A stretch of 64,000 bases of DNA from Hanleya hanleyi (GCA_036873755.1 JAVTVY010037269.1:101176-165175), one strand, 5' to 3'; numbered from the stretch's first letter, positions 35,282-48,292 are shown. Program-made: numbers and translations. The notes: generated by a model not told the origin, from the letters alone.

Positions 35282-35882
35282 GACATGTACAGAGGGCGGG
35301 CCTCGGAGTTTAAACAGCCCACCAGCAGGATCCTACCTTATACAGATAATAAATTGGAGCGATATGCAAGAGATGGGAAAAATTGACGACGTTTGGCGAC
35401 TGATTCTGTGCACAATTTCCCGTATAACTATGGATTTTAAATGGAATTCTGATTTTGTTAAGCTTGATTCACGAATTACTTGCACTGGAACCCTCGTATT
35501 GTGGCGACACAAATTCCGGACCATTATTGCAGCCAAAAAATTTCCTGAACAGGTGATAATTGTTGTCATTACAACACATATAAGGGAAGTGGGAAGAGGT
35601 GCCGACATACTGACTGCGTCACATGACTTCACAGTATAGTCTTCTGATTAACCTATTATAAAGCACATACCAAGAATCTAACGATTCGTCTTGATGTTGG
35701 GTTTCTGTGTCAAATATTTGAGGCAGATTATTGACGTCTAATGTAATCAAAACAAAGCCATTATCTGCGAGACTCTCAGTGGTTTCATACACCGGTTGAT
35801 GGTGAGCTAATATTCCTTCTTCGTGAATGTGGTTGGAGGGTTTGATTTCGACAGCTGGACACGATGGGGGTGTACGAATCAC
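35282..35882 (-). mobile_element. Family-2 Penelope-like pieces
   Basis: 35282-35345 matches the 5' leader motif (GGCGGGCCTCGG, CCACCAGCAGGATC). 35568-35690 is the family-2 3' terminus (ATTACAACACATATAAGGG). 35640-35880 has a minus frame with NNLPQIF that resembles NLPRIL of the Naiad N-terminal RT region. These are separate broken parts. Confidence 0.5.
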
Positions 35883-37165
35883 TGCGTAGACGTAAGGGCA
35901 GTCAAAAGACCAGACTGACGGAATGTCAGGAATAGAAAAGTGAAGTTATACCCCGTGTTAGAGTGCTAGGACGGCACGTACGTAACATCATGTTTTCAGT
36001 TCGCTCAATGCTGGATGACACGATATGCCCAAAAACCAAAACGAACATGAACGCTAAACTTGCAAACCTGTGACTTTCCATGAAATCCAGTATATTTGGA
36101 AGCATAACCCGTTACCCTAGATTTTAACTCCATGGAATACGTCTGGGAGGCGATGGGTCAATAAATTGTCAACAGGAGTTCGTTCTATGTACCAATGCAC
36201 GTGGAGGCTGCCTTTGCGAATATGTCAGACAATATTCCGCTTTCTGAGCAACGAAGCCTTGAGTTAACCATGACCATGACGGCTTACATCAGTTAGCGAC
36301 TTTCGGCGCTGAAACGCAAATATGAAAAAGAGGGGGCATTGACCACAGTGATTCCGGAAAGAGTTGTTGAATTTGAAAGACATCCATTATTACTTGTTCA
36401 AGACAAACGTGCAGTTGATTAGCATTGGTGTTTCATTGATTCTCTAGATTAATGACAGGACAATTGTGTTGGCACTCTGCAAGACAATCTGATTTAAAAC
36501 AGACACAGAAACTGATTCTTTAACTGGATTTGATCTTCATATCTTGTGGCTGTTCGGTGACTTCTGGTACGGAAATAACTCTTTGCGGCTACCTCATCTT
36601 TGACCAATCAAGGCAACGTATGAGCCCCCTGAAATTTAAATTAATGTCATCGGCACTCTATCTCTTACTATTTACGAGAGATTGTAATTTCCGTGATCTC
36701 TGCTAGATTTCGTGCAGAACAGACTCGAGATAGGAAAAGGGTCAGATCCACTTACGCCAAACTGTCCTGTGTTCAATCAAATTAACTGCAAGGGTTTCAA
36801 TGCAGGTAGCTAGCGGATCAAAGCTCAACAAAGTAAGAAATTCATTGGGGAAAATATTCGCAGAACCTATCCAAATTGCCAGAAGAGTTTTTATTCGTCC
36901 AAATATGAAGTTTTCTCGATGTTCCAACCACTTTGAAGAAGACCGTATAATCATTTTAAAAATATATTTGTTCGCGTATATCCATGGTATAAGTATTGCT
37001 GTGGAGAGACAAATGCTAGTCCGTCTGCAAAATCGCTCTCAGCAGAGATCAGCCTCCTTAAATTGGACGAAGCATCTATGACTTGAACGTAAGTGATTCG
37101 AACTTTTTAGACAAGAGGTTTCAAGGCCCAATCGGTGGGAAGCTAAATACTTCTGAATTTGATAA
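35883..37165. other. Stretch without recognisable gene
   Basis: The longest frame (36800-37081, 93 aa) shows no domain and no splice-site support. Confidence 0.45.
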
Positions 37166-37167
37166 AA

Positions 37168-37225
37168 TCGTCTAGTCCGTCATTCAACATTCAGCCGGGG
37201 TTCATTAAAGAATGTCGGTGTCCAT
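37168..37225 (-). mobile_element. Naiad 3' terminus (-), diverged solo
   Basis: CGTCTAGTCCGTCATTCAAC, then CAGCCGGGGTTCATTAAAGAA. Confidence 0.55.
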
Positions 37226-37690
37226 TTATTTTTACAAGAATGAACAGGCTAAGAAGTGATCTAAGACAAAAAGTGAGAAGTTAATTCTAGAATGCTGATG
37301 AAAGCAGCTGTTTTGTTACAAGACTGATCTGCCTAACTATGGATCTGTGACAAGAATTGAGTAGTGGAAGAAGGCAGCTATTTTGTTACAAGAATGAACG
37401 ACATGAAAAACTGTGTAGTTAATTCAAAAGAATGCTGAAGAATGCAGCTCTATAGTTCCAAGAATGAATAGATTAAGAAAGGATGTATGACAAAAAAGTG
37501 AATAGTTTATTCAATTTAATGCTGGCGAATGCTGCTGTATAGTTACCAGAATGAACAGTCTATAAGTGTGAATCTATAGCAAGAAGTCAGTAGGTACTTC
37601 GATAGAATGCAGAAGAAGGCAGGTGAATAGTTACGAGAAAGAACAAGCTAAATATGGATCTATGACAAAAAGTGCGTAGTTCTATTATAA
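37226..37690 (+). repeat. Degenerate tandem repeat, ~80-bp unit, about six copies
   Basis: TTACAAGAATGAAC, GGATCTATGACAAAAAGTG and AATGCTGAAGAAGGCAGC blocks recur in order at roughly 60-87 bp spacing. Confidence 0.75.
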
Positions 37691-37917
37691 TTCAATCACA
37701 GTTTGAATTAACTAGTAGATATTAATAGATAACATGGCACATACATTCCCAGAAATGATTAAAAACAAAGAACCCAATACAAGTATGAGGAAATTGCAAG
37801 AACCTTGACCTGGAGTCTGTATGGAACACAATTTTGCTCCTCTAACATTGGGAATGTGTGTGCTGTCGAGTGTTCGTCTTTCGGTTCCGGTGGCTTCATC
37901 ATGATAGGCAGGCGCGT

Positions 37918-37981
37918 CAGCGGTTACGCCCAAACGTCAGCGGTTACGCCCAAACGCCCGCGGTTACGCCCAAACGCCCGC
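37918..37981 (+). repeat. 20-bp tandem repeat, three copies
   Basis: GCGGTTACGCCCAAACG three times in a row, GC-rich. Confidence 0.9.
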
Positions 37982-40051
37982 CTAGAAAATAGGGTTTAAT
38001 TTTTGGCAGCTAATAAATTATAGATTTTAGTGCACGTAATTTGAACTCGGCATAATGTTACACTGTATAAGCCTAAGAAATCAGTCTGTATGCTTTTCGA
38101 ATCTAAGAATGTCCAGTTCAACAGGCCATCTGACTTCATTTTATGTAATGAGAACTGAGGTATGTAACCTCACATACATTTTTTTGTCATATTTATAAAT
38201 AACACCTTACGTGATAATGAAGATATAATGAGACAACTCCGAGCATTGTGTATCAGGGCAAATATGCATATAGAAACTTTGGAGTCTGCTCTGTTGATGT
38301 TGAATGTTCCCTGTTCAAACTTACTGCACAAACTTGTATTGTCCTGCATTATGGTGCAACATTACGAAGGGTTGCTTGCGAAAAATAACTGTCTGTTACA
38401 AAAATGCCTTTAGATGGTTGACCATAACCAGTCGCCACAGTGCATCCGGTACATTTGTATCTAATAATGTTCCATACTTTCCTTGAATTACTGCGGAAGA
38501 ATATTTACCGTTTCTGAAGTAGATTACTTTCGAGCTATAACTCAGTGGTGAATTCTATACCACTAGAAGATTTTTTTGTTCCAAACTTGTTCGGTACTGG
38601 AACAAGTTGCTATACTGAATTATGAGCTAGGCAGTTTGTCCGACAGATTTATGTATTGTGCAATGATGTTAATTTATTTTGTTATGTTTTTTTTGTGTTT
38701 GTGTGTGTGTATTCTTCTGTCTTTCATATGGACCAGGGAACGCACTCTAAAATACTCATTATTATTAGGTCTTTCCATTTCCAATGGATAGACCTATTGT
38801 TATTCTACGGATTATTATTCTGTTTTTGCTATAGCGGCTAAACGGTTTGATATACAGCTTAGATATTTGACACATTTGTAGATACTAGGCTGAAGTTTCT
38901 GGTGAAGGTATTAAATTTTGATCTTGACCTTGACCTGTTGAGTTATGGGATTTTCTAATAAAAATATCATTTTGCGGGTGTTGACCAAACGCATACGACG
39001 AGGCAGCTGAAATTTAGAATGTAAAAGTTCGAAAACTTATTCAACAAAATGAGCCAATAAAATAAGTAGGTCAAACAATCAGTTTTCGAGTTCTCTTCCC
39101 TGGTGCTGTTTTCTTTGTCTTCGGTGTACAGTCAAAACTAAAGAACGGATCTGAATGAAAGTAGACGGTTGGTAAGTCTTATATATGGCCATGCTGTAGT
39201 TATATTTTTAAATTGTTACGTAACAAGAAAAAGTAGTTATCTCCCTTTTAATGATTTTCAAAACACGTCATTTTATAACGAAATGAGCTACGGCACTGAT
39301 TCTTGTAACATTGATGAACACTTTAATGACCAAAAAGTATGTGACCTTAAATTTGACCTTTGATCTCTGGGAGCGTCTCTGTATGAGTGCAAAGTTTGGT
39401 GGTTAGTCTGAAAATGAGGTCACGTGACCTACATCACGTCAAAAGGTCAGCACTTGTGTCAGAACTCGGCCTTGACCTTGGAAGTGAAGAGCATTCAAAT
39501 ATCGAAAATACGGCATCCATTTACTGTAAAAGTAATACACTGAACACCAAGAAACAATTACACAATAATGAGCACAATATTGACTTTCTTTCGGCGCTAA
39601 TTATAAAACCATCCCATATAACCTTGACCTTGAATATCACACAATGTAAAAAGCCTTGTATCTGTTTTTCTCAAGAACTACAACGTGCAGAAATCTGTAA
39701 ATTAGTACATTTGTTCCCCGTAACACAAGTATGACGTCACTGAATTTTCAACCTGACCTTGACCCTGGTTTTTGAGATATGGCCGCTGACAGTTTTGAGA
39801 CTACAGTGCCATAACTTGAAAACTGTTTGTTGGGGATTCTAACTTGAAATTTGCAAATGAATGTAGGTCATTACATGAAATAACAGAAAAACACTAGAAC
39901 AAACCAGAATATACCAGAAAGATTAGAACATAATTAGCATTTTTTTAAATTTACGCTTTATTCAAATTTTGCGAAAAGCATGAATCCAATCATCACTATT
40001 TTTAGGTGTTATTGAGAGAATATATCTGAAGTTTTCATAATGTAGGTATGA
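37982..40051. other. Non-coding, rich in TGACCTTGA motifs
   Basis: No gene recognised. 38770-39000 looks like a dispersed repeat (TTCCATTTCCAATGGATAGACC). TGACCTTGA occurs at about 38927, 39618 and 39754, with related GACCTTGG and TGACCTTTGA between. A short (TG)n lies at 38698. Confidence 0.4.
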
Positions 40052-40101
40052 TAGCAGTCAGTATGTCGGCACCTCTTCCCACTTCCCTTATATGTGTTGT
40101 A
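40052..40101 (+). mobile_element. Family-2 Penelope-like 3' terminus, solo
   Basis: Reverse complement of 35567-35616, ending TATATGTGTTGTAAT. Confidence 0.7.
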
Positions 40102-40872
40102 ATTAGAGATATAAAAAAGCATTCCCGGTACTATTCAACCGTTAAATGTTTCTCTCAACATGTTTGTGGTCATTTGTTGATTACATCTATTCAATGAGCG
40201 TTGTTAATTTCGCTATAGCAATTCGACTGTGCCACTCGAGGCATTCCGTGTTCGCAATTAAATTAATGTCGTGTTACATGACGGGGCTGGCTCATTTTTG
40301 GAAACGTTATAACTCTTGAACCGCAATAGGTACGGACTTCTAATTTATTGCCCAGTACGTCCAAGAATGAGTTTTGTGTTGACAATGATCCCGTATTTCC
40401 TAGTACAAATGCAACTATGGAACCAATTTTGCTTCATGTCACACGACCATCGATATCTGGGATGATTTTATCGGGCAGAAAAAAACTCTGTGAGAAGCAT
40501 AGTCTCCGGCCGACCAATTATCAAGCTTAACTTTCTCCTTTCAAGTCAAAGTTTGGACTCATGGACAATTTTCTGAACACATTTCATTTTCGGATCGATG
40601 AAGAAGCCATGTAGGGCCACAATAAAGCTTGAAAATGTGTTCAACAGCTGCCGGTTGCCAATATAAGCAGGTTTGTGAGAAGAAAAGCGCAATAAAAAGT
40701 ATAAGGTAGTAACAAGCAATGTGAAAAAACGTGTCTGTGCGTACAAAGCGACCAAAACAATGATCGCGACAAAAGCGACCAGCGACCATGTATTGACTCA
40801 TTTGTAGTAAGACGGAAAAGACCGTATCATTGTACCAAGAATGTCTAGTTATTATTATTATTATAATCGCGT
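40102..40872. other. Stretch without recognisable gene
   Basis: Minus frames at 40546-40801 overlap each other and lack support. (ATT)n at 40852. Confidence 0.4.
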
Positions 40873-41080
40873 GGGTGAGTTAGGGTTTAACGTCGCGTTC
40901 AGTGCTGTTTCGGCCATATAGCGACGATATAACTAACTACGATATGATTAGCTTGACATGTGTGACTATCCATGTAAAGCCTTCATGTAGAGGAAATTAA
41001 TCTTCCCCTCGTGGCAACAGACATGGTACAACACTCATGCTGCTCACCCACTTTAGGGCGGAATAATCATCGCTACATAA
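40873..41080 (+). mobile_element. Short interspersed repeat, copy c (diverged)
   Basis: GTGGGTGAGTTAGGGTTTAACGTCGCG, GTGCTGTTTCGGCCATATAG, then CTCACCCACTTTAGG. Same layout as copies a and b. Confidence 0.5.
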
Positions 41081-42077
41081 TTGAACACTGATATTTTATT
41101 TCTATTTTAGTCCGATAATACCTGTTGCTTTCCGAAGTTCGATTCAACTGATGTCAAAGAGACTCTCAAACTTTAAATAGTCATAATTTTCAAACAAGGA
41201 TTTTCTCTTGAAATAGGGCAAATTTTTTAAGCATGTTTTTAACATAGAGTGCACATGACAACTTTCCGAAGTTTTGTAGAAAAACGTTGTAATACCTGAT
41301 AAATCAAACAGTGAAATATGTATGTTTGATGGGAGGGGTCTCGTAACTTTTTTTTATATCCCACTACTGTTCAACAGCCGATTAACATCGCTGCTGCTTC
41401 GAATTTCTATAAGCCACAGGGTATTTATACAACTTACCTTATACACAATAGTTAAAGAAGTATAGACACAAATACGTATTACAGCCGGAAGTTCTTATAC
41501 GAGAAAAAGGTAGAAAACCAATCGGTTCAGATTTGCACACAATAGTTTTAATACACAAACATTTTCACTCAAACGAATATTACCATGGGGCGTTTTGATA
41601 CGCGGAGAAGGCGAAAAACGACTATGTACGATATACCTGCGTTAAGGGAACTCCAGCCCTAGGAATTTTAGTTTTTCCAGAATATTACAAGTAGATTAGC
41701 TTTCGGGAGGACGGGGGGGGGGAGTGTTCGATTACACAGGTGCTATATATTTATATGAAGAATATAAACAGATAGCCCCGGCAATACAAAATACAATGTC
41801 CGATGTTTATGCTATATAGATTCAGAATTTGATACATTATTTTATCAGAGTGAGATCACATACTCTCTTGGAATGACAATGCATCTACAACTACGCAAAT
41901 GGTTATTTTAGGGACCAGGCCTTGTGTTAAAAGAGCCTGAGTAATAGCGCCCTAAAAACTGTAATATGCCCTATTATAAAGGACTCGTAATTCATTTTTC
42001 ATCAAAATCCTTAAGTAACACAAAATAAATGTTAAAAATTCCAGTTCATCATCAAGGGGGGGGGGGATTGGAAAGGG
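41081..42077. other. 3' flank of the secreted-precursor gene
   Basis: Nothing coding. G runs at 41708-41722 and 42055-42067. Confidence 0.45.
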
Positions 42078-42484
42078 TCAGTTACAAGATATTTGATCCA
42101 TAAATGACAAGGGCGCACAGCCGTTGTCTAGATCGTTCTTATTAAGATAACTATTCACAAGAAAGGGATTTTCGGGAAAATGGAAGCCGCATCGTTCAAA
42201 ATCCTTAGTCTCATCGAATTTACAGAAGAGATCAAGTTTAAATGCGATGTTAGGCGAATTTTCTCTGTCTTTAATCAAGCAAGTGACGTCGAAATCCAAG
42301 CAAATAGTACGACTGCCTTCTCTGGGAACAATTCTAGCGCTTCGTTCTCCTTCAATATTCAAAACAGCCATCACTGAAACCGGAAGTGTTTGACTGTCGA
42401 GAACTACCTGCGCGTAGAGACTTCCGGTGCTGGCCTGTAGCACCTCTTCTGCTTCAAAACTTATACCATATCTGTGATCTCTCT
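42078..42484 (-). CDS. Secreted precursor gene, exon 3 (last)
   Basis: On the minus strand the exon begins after CTTTCTTTTTTCAG, a strong acceptor, with two bases that complete the split codon left by exon 2, and runs 135 codons to TGA. It encodes ERDHRYGISFEAEEVL, a stretch ending QVVLDSQTLPVSVMAVL, a TICLDFDVTC segment, and ENPFLVNSYLN near the end. Six cysteines are present. The order of a hydrophobic strand, a DFDVT block and a PFLV block recalls TGF-beta family propeptides (fold-level similarity, inference), but no mature cystine-knot domain follows. Confidence 0.75.
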
Positions 42485-42804
42485 CTGAAAAAAGAAAGTT
42501 TATACATTAGCGTCTTAGACGCTTGGCTTCTAGTTATTGTGATCGTCGAAGGATATTGCATCAAGCCAGATATCTTTGTTAGTCTTGGTATTACATGATA
42601 TCGTGAAAAAGTTATGAAAGCAGAAGCCAACTGTTACTTTGTCTCTTGTTAAAAAATATAACGAAATAGGGGTTAAACAACTTTATACAAAAGTTAATGT
42701 GATTATGGACGGCATGCTTGATGAACAGCTTAATTCCTGTACATTTCTCAATACTGGTATGTTAAAAGTTGTAAACTGTTAACACAGGGAATACATTGGT
42801 CTAC

Positions 42805-43011
42805 CTGATAAAACTTGCCCACTGAAAGGCAGTACAGTGACAGAACACACATCACGTCCATCGACAGTTTCCTGTTGTACCGAGCGAAGCGTTTTGAGAG
42901 CTGTCTGTAGTCGCTTCCCAGAGGACGAACACGTGTTTGGCGCAACAGCTGTGGTTGGCTTACGTGTGTTGGAGTTGCTTTGGCGTTTAATTCGCCAGAT
43001 CTTTTCAGATT
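42805..43011 (-). CDS. Secreted precursor gene, exon 2, with RIKR cleavage site
   Basis: Acceptor TTTTTTCTTTTCCAG, donor TCAG|GTAGAC. 207 nt fit phase 1 on both sides. The peptide begins ESEKIWRIKRQSNSN: RIKR is a furin-type site, so the product is probably cut here to release the C-terminal ~190 residues. Two Cys (NTC, DVC). The reading frame continues exactly into exon 3. An additional small exon between exon 1 and this one cannot be ruled out. Confidence 0.7.
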
Positions 43012-44498
43012 CTGGAAAAGAAAAAAGCCACACAGCGTTAATTATAAAATATATTTTCCAAGTGTTTTTGCTCCACGAGGGGCGATAGATAGCGAATTCA
43101 GGATTCAATTTTCGATTGTATCCGATTATCAAGACTGCGACGATGGTTCAGTGGATGTGTGCATTCTAAAATTCTTTATTTCTCTCTAAAGGTTCAAAAT
43201 GTGGAATCCTCTGAGTTAAGAAAAAGTCAATTTCTCATCCGGGATCAGCGTCAATTCCAACAAAAATCTACATGTGTCACAATATACCATTCAATTTGGA
43301 TAATACATAATATAGTCCCCCTCCCCTCTTAATATTAAAGAGTTAAAGTATTGACTTCAGTTAAAGTTCAGCTATGCAGCCGTCAGTGGACAGTAATCTG
43401 CCTGTTCACATCATCGGATTAGGTATTAGATACACGGCATCTAATTGTTTCTGTCTGTCCACAAAATTACAAGAGGATCCAGATTATGCATTTTCTGTAT
43501 GCCTTCTTCAGGCTGGAATTTCTATCGTCTAGGATGACTAACATAAAGCTGAACCAATCGCCAACTATGCTGACATGAATGCACAAAAGTTAGTACCATG
43601 TCCAAGATGGGATAATAGAATGTTCCACCCATGGATGGCCATGTTCTTATGAAGAAAGGGACAAATCTTCCACATATCGCCAGGACTAGGACAAGGATGC
43701 TAGTAATAGTTTGTTATATCTACCTCCTCATATAACACACATGGGCCCCGATGTTTTGTCGCATATACAGGGCCAAGCTAGCAAAACTATATATGTAGAA
43801 TATAGCTTGAATTCAAGGGAACGTGGCCAACGAACGACAAAAATGTCAATTTTCAAATGTATCCAAAATGGCAATATTACAAGCACCGGTACTTTTGTTA
43901 TAGTCTCCTGTCGGTTCCCATCGGTTTGCACAGAAAAAGGCAGTTGGCTTTTGTGTGCAAATATGTTTGTGTGCTTTAAACCGTTACAATATAAACCATG
44001 CATTTCATCGTTTAAATCTGGCCATAAACCTGTAATGAGCTTTGTATGATGATGGCGCAATAAATAAATGGCTATGCGAAGTTAGAGCGCATTTCAGATC
44101 AAGAACACAGCGAGAGACGACGTATTATGTGACAGGAGAAAATGCCAAACATTAATTTTCATCCATCCCAGGGATGAGATACAGTTATCACGTGCCCTGA
44201 GAACAAACTAAATGTCAGTGAGCAAAATAATCTCGGTTAACTATTTCCTTACATCAACGCCTCAGACATATTAGCACAATGGCGCTGAGAGCGGAACATT
44301 GGACAGTAGCATAAGTGTTTTTCTGGGAAAAATTGACATATACCGTAAATACAGCGATATATAAATACCATGCAGGACGCCCTACCATATGCCAGACTGT
44401 TTCCTAATATTATCCATGAATATATATTTGGCTCACATATATACTAGTCTTCTCTATTTAATCGAGACACTCCATAATCACTGCCTAACAATCAATTT
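43012..44498. other. Intron 1 of the secreted-precursor gene, proximal part
   Basis: Open frames at 43711-44060 on both strands mirror one another and have no support. Confidence 0.4.
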
Positions 44499-46122
44499 GA
44501 TAGACATACTTCCTCCACCTTTATATACCAAATCAAATCTATTGTGAGGTAATATCAACCTGATAGACATACTTCCTCCACCTTTATATACCAAATCAAA
44601 TCTATTGTGAGGTAATATCAACCTGATAGACATACTTCCTCCACCTTTATATACCAAATCAAATCTATTGTGAGGTAATATCAACCTGATAGATATACTT
44701 CCTCCACCTTTATATACCAAATCAAATCTATTGTGAGGTAATATCAACCTGATAGATATACTTCCTCCACCTTTATATACCAAATCAAATCTATTGTGAG
44801 GTAATATCAACCTGATAGACATACTTCCTCCACCTTTATATACCAAATCAAATCTATTGTGAGGTAATATCAACCTGATAGACGCCTCCACCTTTATATA
44901 CCAAATCAAATATATTGTGAGGTAATATCAACCTGATAGATATACTTCCTCCACCTTTATATACCAAATCAAATCTATTGTGAGGTAATATCAACCTGAT
45001 AGACATACTTCCTCCACCTTTATATACCAAATCAAATCTATTGTGAGGTAATATCAACCTGATAGACATACTTCCTCCACCTTTATATACCAAATCAAAT
45101 ATATTGTGAGGTAATATCAACCTGATAGACATACTTCCTCCACCTTTATATACCAAATCAAATCTATTGTGAGGTAATATCAACCTGATAGACATACTTC
45201 CTCCACCTTTATATACCAAATCAAATATATTGTGAGGTAATATCAACCTGATAGACATACTTCCTCCACCTTTATATAATCTATTGTGAGGTAATATCAA
45301 CCTGATAGATATACTTCCTCCACCTTTATATACCAAATCAAATCTATTGTGAGGTAATATCAACCTGATAGATATACTTCCTCCACCTTTATATACCAAA
45401 TCAAATATATTGTGAGGTAATATCAACCTGATAGATATACTTCCTCCACCTTTATATACCAAATCAAATCTATTGTGAGGTAATATCAACCTGATAGACA
45501 TACTTCCTCCACCTTTATATACCAAATCAAATCTATTGTGAGGTAATATCAACCTGATAGACATACTTCCTCCACCTTTATATACCAAATCAAATCTATT
45601 GTGAGGTAATATCAACCTGATAGATATACTTCCTCCACCTTTATATACCAAATCAAATCTATTGTGAGGTAATATCAACCTGATAGATATACTTCCTCCA
45701 CCTTTATATACCAAATCAAATCTATTGTGAGGTAATATCAACCTGATAGACATACTTCCTCCACCTTTATATACCAAATCAAATCTATTGTGAGGTAATA
45801 TCAACCTGATATACATACTTCCTCCACCTTTATATACCAAATCAAATCTATTGTGAGGTAATATCAACCTGATAGATATACTTCCTCCACCTTTATATAC
45901 CAAATCAAATATATTGTGAGGTAATATCAACCTGATAGATATACTTCCTCCACCTTTATATACCAAATCAAATCTATTGTGAGGTAATATCAACCTGATA
46001 GACATACTTCCTCCACCTTTATATACCAAATCAAATCTATTGTGAGGTAATATCAACCTGATAGACATACTTCCTCCACCTTTATATACCAAATCAAATC
46101 TATTGTGAGGTAATATCAACCT
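44499..46122. repeat. 63-bp minisatellite, 26 copies
   Basis: 26 head-to-tail units of 63 bp (GATAGACATACTTCCTCCAC start, GTAATATCAACCT end). Unit 7 (44875) lacks 5 bp and unit 13 lacks 9 bp; the total of 1,624 bp agrees with this. Only two sites vary repeatedly (GACATA/GATATA and CTATTG/ATATTG), so the array is very homogeneous. Because 63 is divisible by three, the minus strand stays open as a 21-residue repeat (around LVYKGGGS). Both common variants change amino acids, which does not look like a selected protein. The array lies inside the long intron of the secreted-precursor gene. Confidence 0.95.
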
Positions 46123-47089
46123 CATAGTTTGCGAGTAGCCACTGAATTAGATTTTCAGATGTTCGCTCCAATAGATATCTGTTGACGACCATTTTGAAAT
46201 TCGAAGTGGCTGGTACTAAACAAGATATATCGGTGAAATCACGGGAATAGAGTTCATATATATTTATGGATATATTGATGGAAATAGGTTCAGATAGCGG
46301 CAGTTTTGTTGTCCAAGATGGCCGTCGCTAGATTATGCCAATTTGGTATTTGTCTGAAATTCTGGTAGCATTTTTCTTCGATATCTTGACAAATATGAAA
46401 CATGTATCCCAAACTGATAAACAGCCCTCAATTTCAGATATCGCCATGGGTATCCTGTAAACTGTTTTTTTCTTAATATGGCCACTGTGGTCTACCTACG
46501 ACGAGTCCATGGAGGCTCCACATCTAGTAGTGAACCCAAGGCAGTAGTAAACGTCTGTACCTTTCACATTTATATGGAGAAATGTACAATTCTTTCGCAT
46601 ATCGCCTTAAAAGGAAGACGAAGAAGGCTAGCAAAAATTGCACGGACCGTAATAATCTATAGAATGTGAAATGGTTTTAGGTGTGGGGTGTCGAAATATG
46701 TACCCCTAAGCTTTATTTAATTCGAACACAATTAATAAGATGAGAAAAGGACTTTGGATGAAACCAGAAATAAGGGAAAAGGAGCCTGAACATCGGTCCT
46801 CACTTTCTCGTCCACTCAAATATAGCGGTGTGATCAGCAGCTTTGCGTGGGGGTGTGCTCGAAATGACCAATTTGAACTGCTTGAAAATAATGGCGGCTG
46901 ATACGTGCTCTTTATGGAAAAATTTGAATGTCCAACAGACGTGTGGTAAAACTACACCAATTTGTTAATCTTATGGCGGGAAGACACAAAGCGATAACCG
47001 ATGTTCTCTTTCTTTGTCTCATCACAAAAGCAAAATTTATCTCGATTATAAAGTTTCAGCGAAATGCATTATTTGGTTCCATGGGTAAA
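46123..47089. other. Intronic sequence without recognisable gene
   Basis: No gene or clear repeat. The 180-aa frame from 46928 only becomes Naiad-like at about 47090. Confidence 0.4.
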
Positions 47090-48101
47090 GAGGATTTTCC
47101 AACCAATCATAACGACATACCAAAACTATACTGGACTCCCAAAATGCATAAATCACCATACAAAGCTAGATTCATAGCTGGTTCTAGAAGCTGCACCACC
47201 AAGCTTCTTTCAACCCTATTGACGAGGGCCCTTCAGGAGGTAAAAGCATTTTGGGAAAGGTATTGCGCCATTATTTCTAAGAACTCGGGCGTTGAATGTA
47301 TGTGGATATTAAAAAACTCAAAATGTCTTACGGAAGAACTTGATGCTAAAGGTCACATACCGTACAGACATGTATCTACATGGGATTTCTCGATTCTCTA
47401 TACTACAATCCCTCATCAGGACCTTATTGACCGTCTAAGTTCATTAATAGTATCTGAAAACTGTTCGTAGATATATTAATGTCGGAAGCCATAAAGCATT
47501 CTTTAGCTCTACTAAATACAAGAGATATCATTCATGGGATGTTTATAGAGTTGCTTGAATTTCCCATTAAAAATATCTATGTGAAATTTGGCAACACAAT
47601 ATATCAGCAGCATATAGGTATTCCAATGGGTACTAATTGTGCACCCCTGTTGGCTGACCTGTATCTGTTCTCTTATGAATATGACTATATGCAGGCGCTT
47701 TCAAAAACCGATCCATTCAAAGCCCGTTCCTTCTCATTCACCAAACGCTATATAGACGATCTTCTCGCTGTGGATAATCGCTATATAAATGACGCAGTGA
47801 AGGATATATATCCACCTTCACTGGATTTGAAAGAAACTACAGATAGCCCTACAGGCACATCATATTTAGATCTATATCTCTTTAAAAATGAAGCGGGCAT
47901 TCTCTCTCGTCGACTTTATGACAAAAGAGATGATTACAATTTCGACATCGTAAACTATCCCTTTCTGGAAAGTAATATTCCAGTGGGACCTGCATATGGC
48001 GTATACATATCTCGCTTAGTAGCATTTGCTAGATCCTGTGTTAAATGTGACGATTTTAATCAACGTCACAAAACATTGGTGCAGAAACTTAAAAAACAGG
48101 G
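47090..48101 (+). pseudogene. Naiad reverse transcriptase, copy 4 (+), 5'-truncated, split by Gypsy element
   Basis: Carries PKMHKSPYKARFIAG, motif A (WDFSILYTTIPH), motif B (GIPMGTNCAPLLADLY) and an intact YIDDLLAVD. There is one frame break near 47460, where about 10-15 bases are lost. The frame runs to AAACAGGG at 48101, where a Gypsy LTR begins. The thumb continues at 52892. It lacks the nuclease and the RT N-terminal part. Confidence 0.85.
48097..48101. repeat. Target site duplication CAGGG, left
   Basis: CAGGG directly before the left LTR, matched at 52887-52891. In uninterrupted Naiad copies CAGGG occurs once here. Confidence 0.9.
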
Positions 48102-48279
48102 TGTAGTAACTTGACTTGACGAATAGTTCAATTGTCAGTGAAAATACACATTTAATCCGGACAGAGATACGGAGCGGTGTACAAACTAGGCAGCCATTAT
48201 CCACGCGGTATTAGAGAGTTCCGTAGTCAGGGGAGGTCACTCTAATTGACAGTCAGTCCCACGTTAATGAAATACCACA
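48102..48279 (-). repeat. Gypsy 3' LTR
   Basis: On the minus strand it begins TGTGGTATTTC and ends GTTACTACA. Same sequence as 52709-52886. Confidence 0.95.
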
Positions 48280-48292
48280 CTCCTCCCCCTTT
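48280..48292 (-). other. Polypurine tract
   Basis: AAAGGGGGAGGAG on the minus strand, touching the 3' LTR: the plus-strand primer of LTR elements. Confidence 0.85.

Noticed and set aside
44499..46122. CRISPR-like array
   Set aside because: Units are contiguous 63-bp repeats without unique spacers, in animal DNA.
44478..46125. Two long minus-strand open frames with a 21-residue repeat, looking like a silk- or elastin-like protein
   Set aside because: They are the translation of a 63-bp minisatellite. The common variants change amino acids, a 5-bp loss breaks the frame, and no promoter or splice sites go with it.
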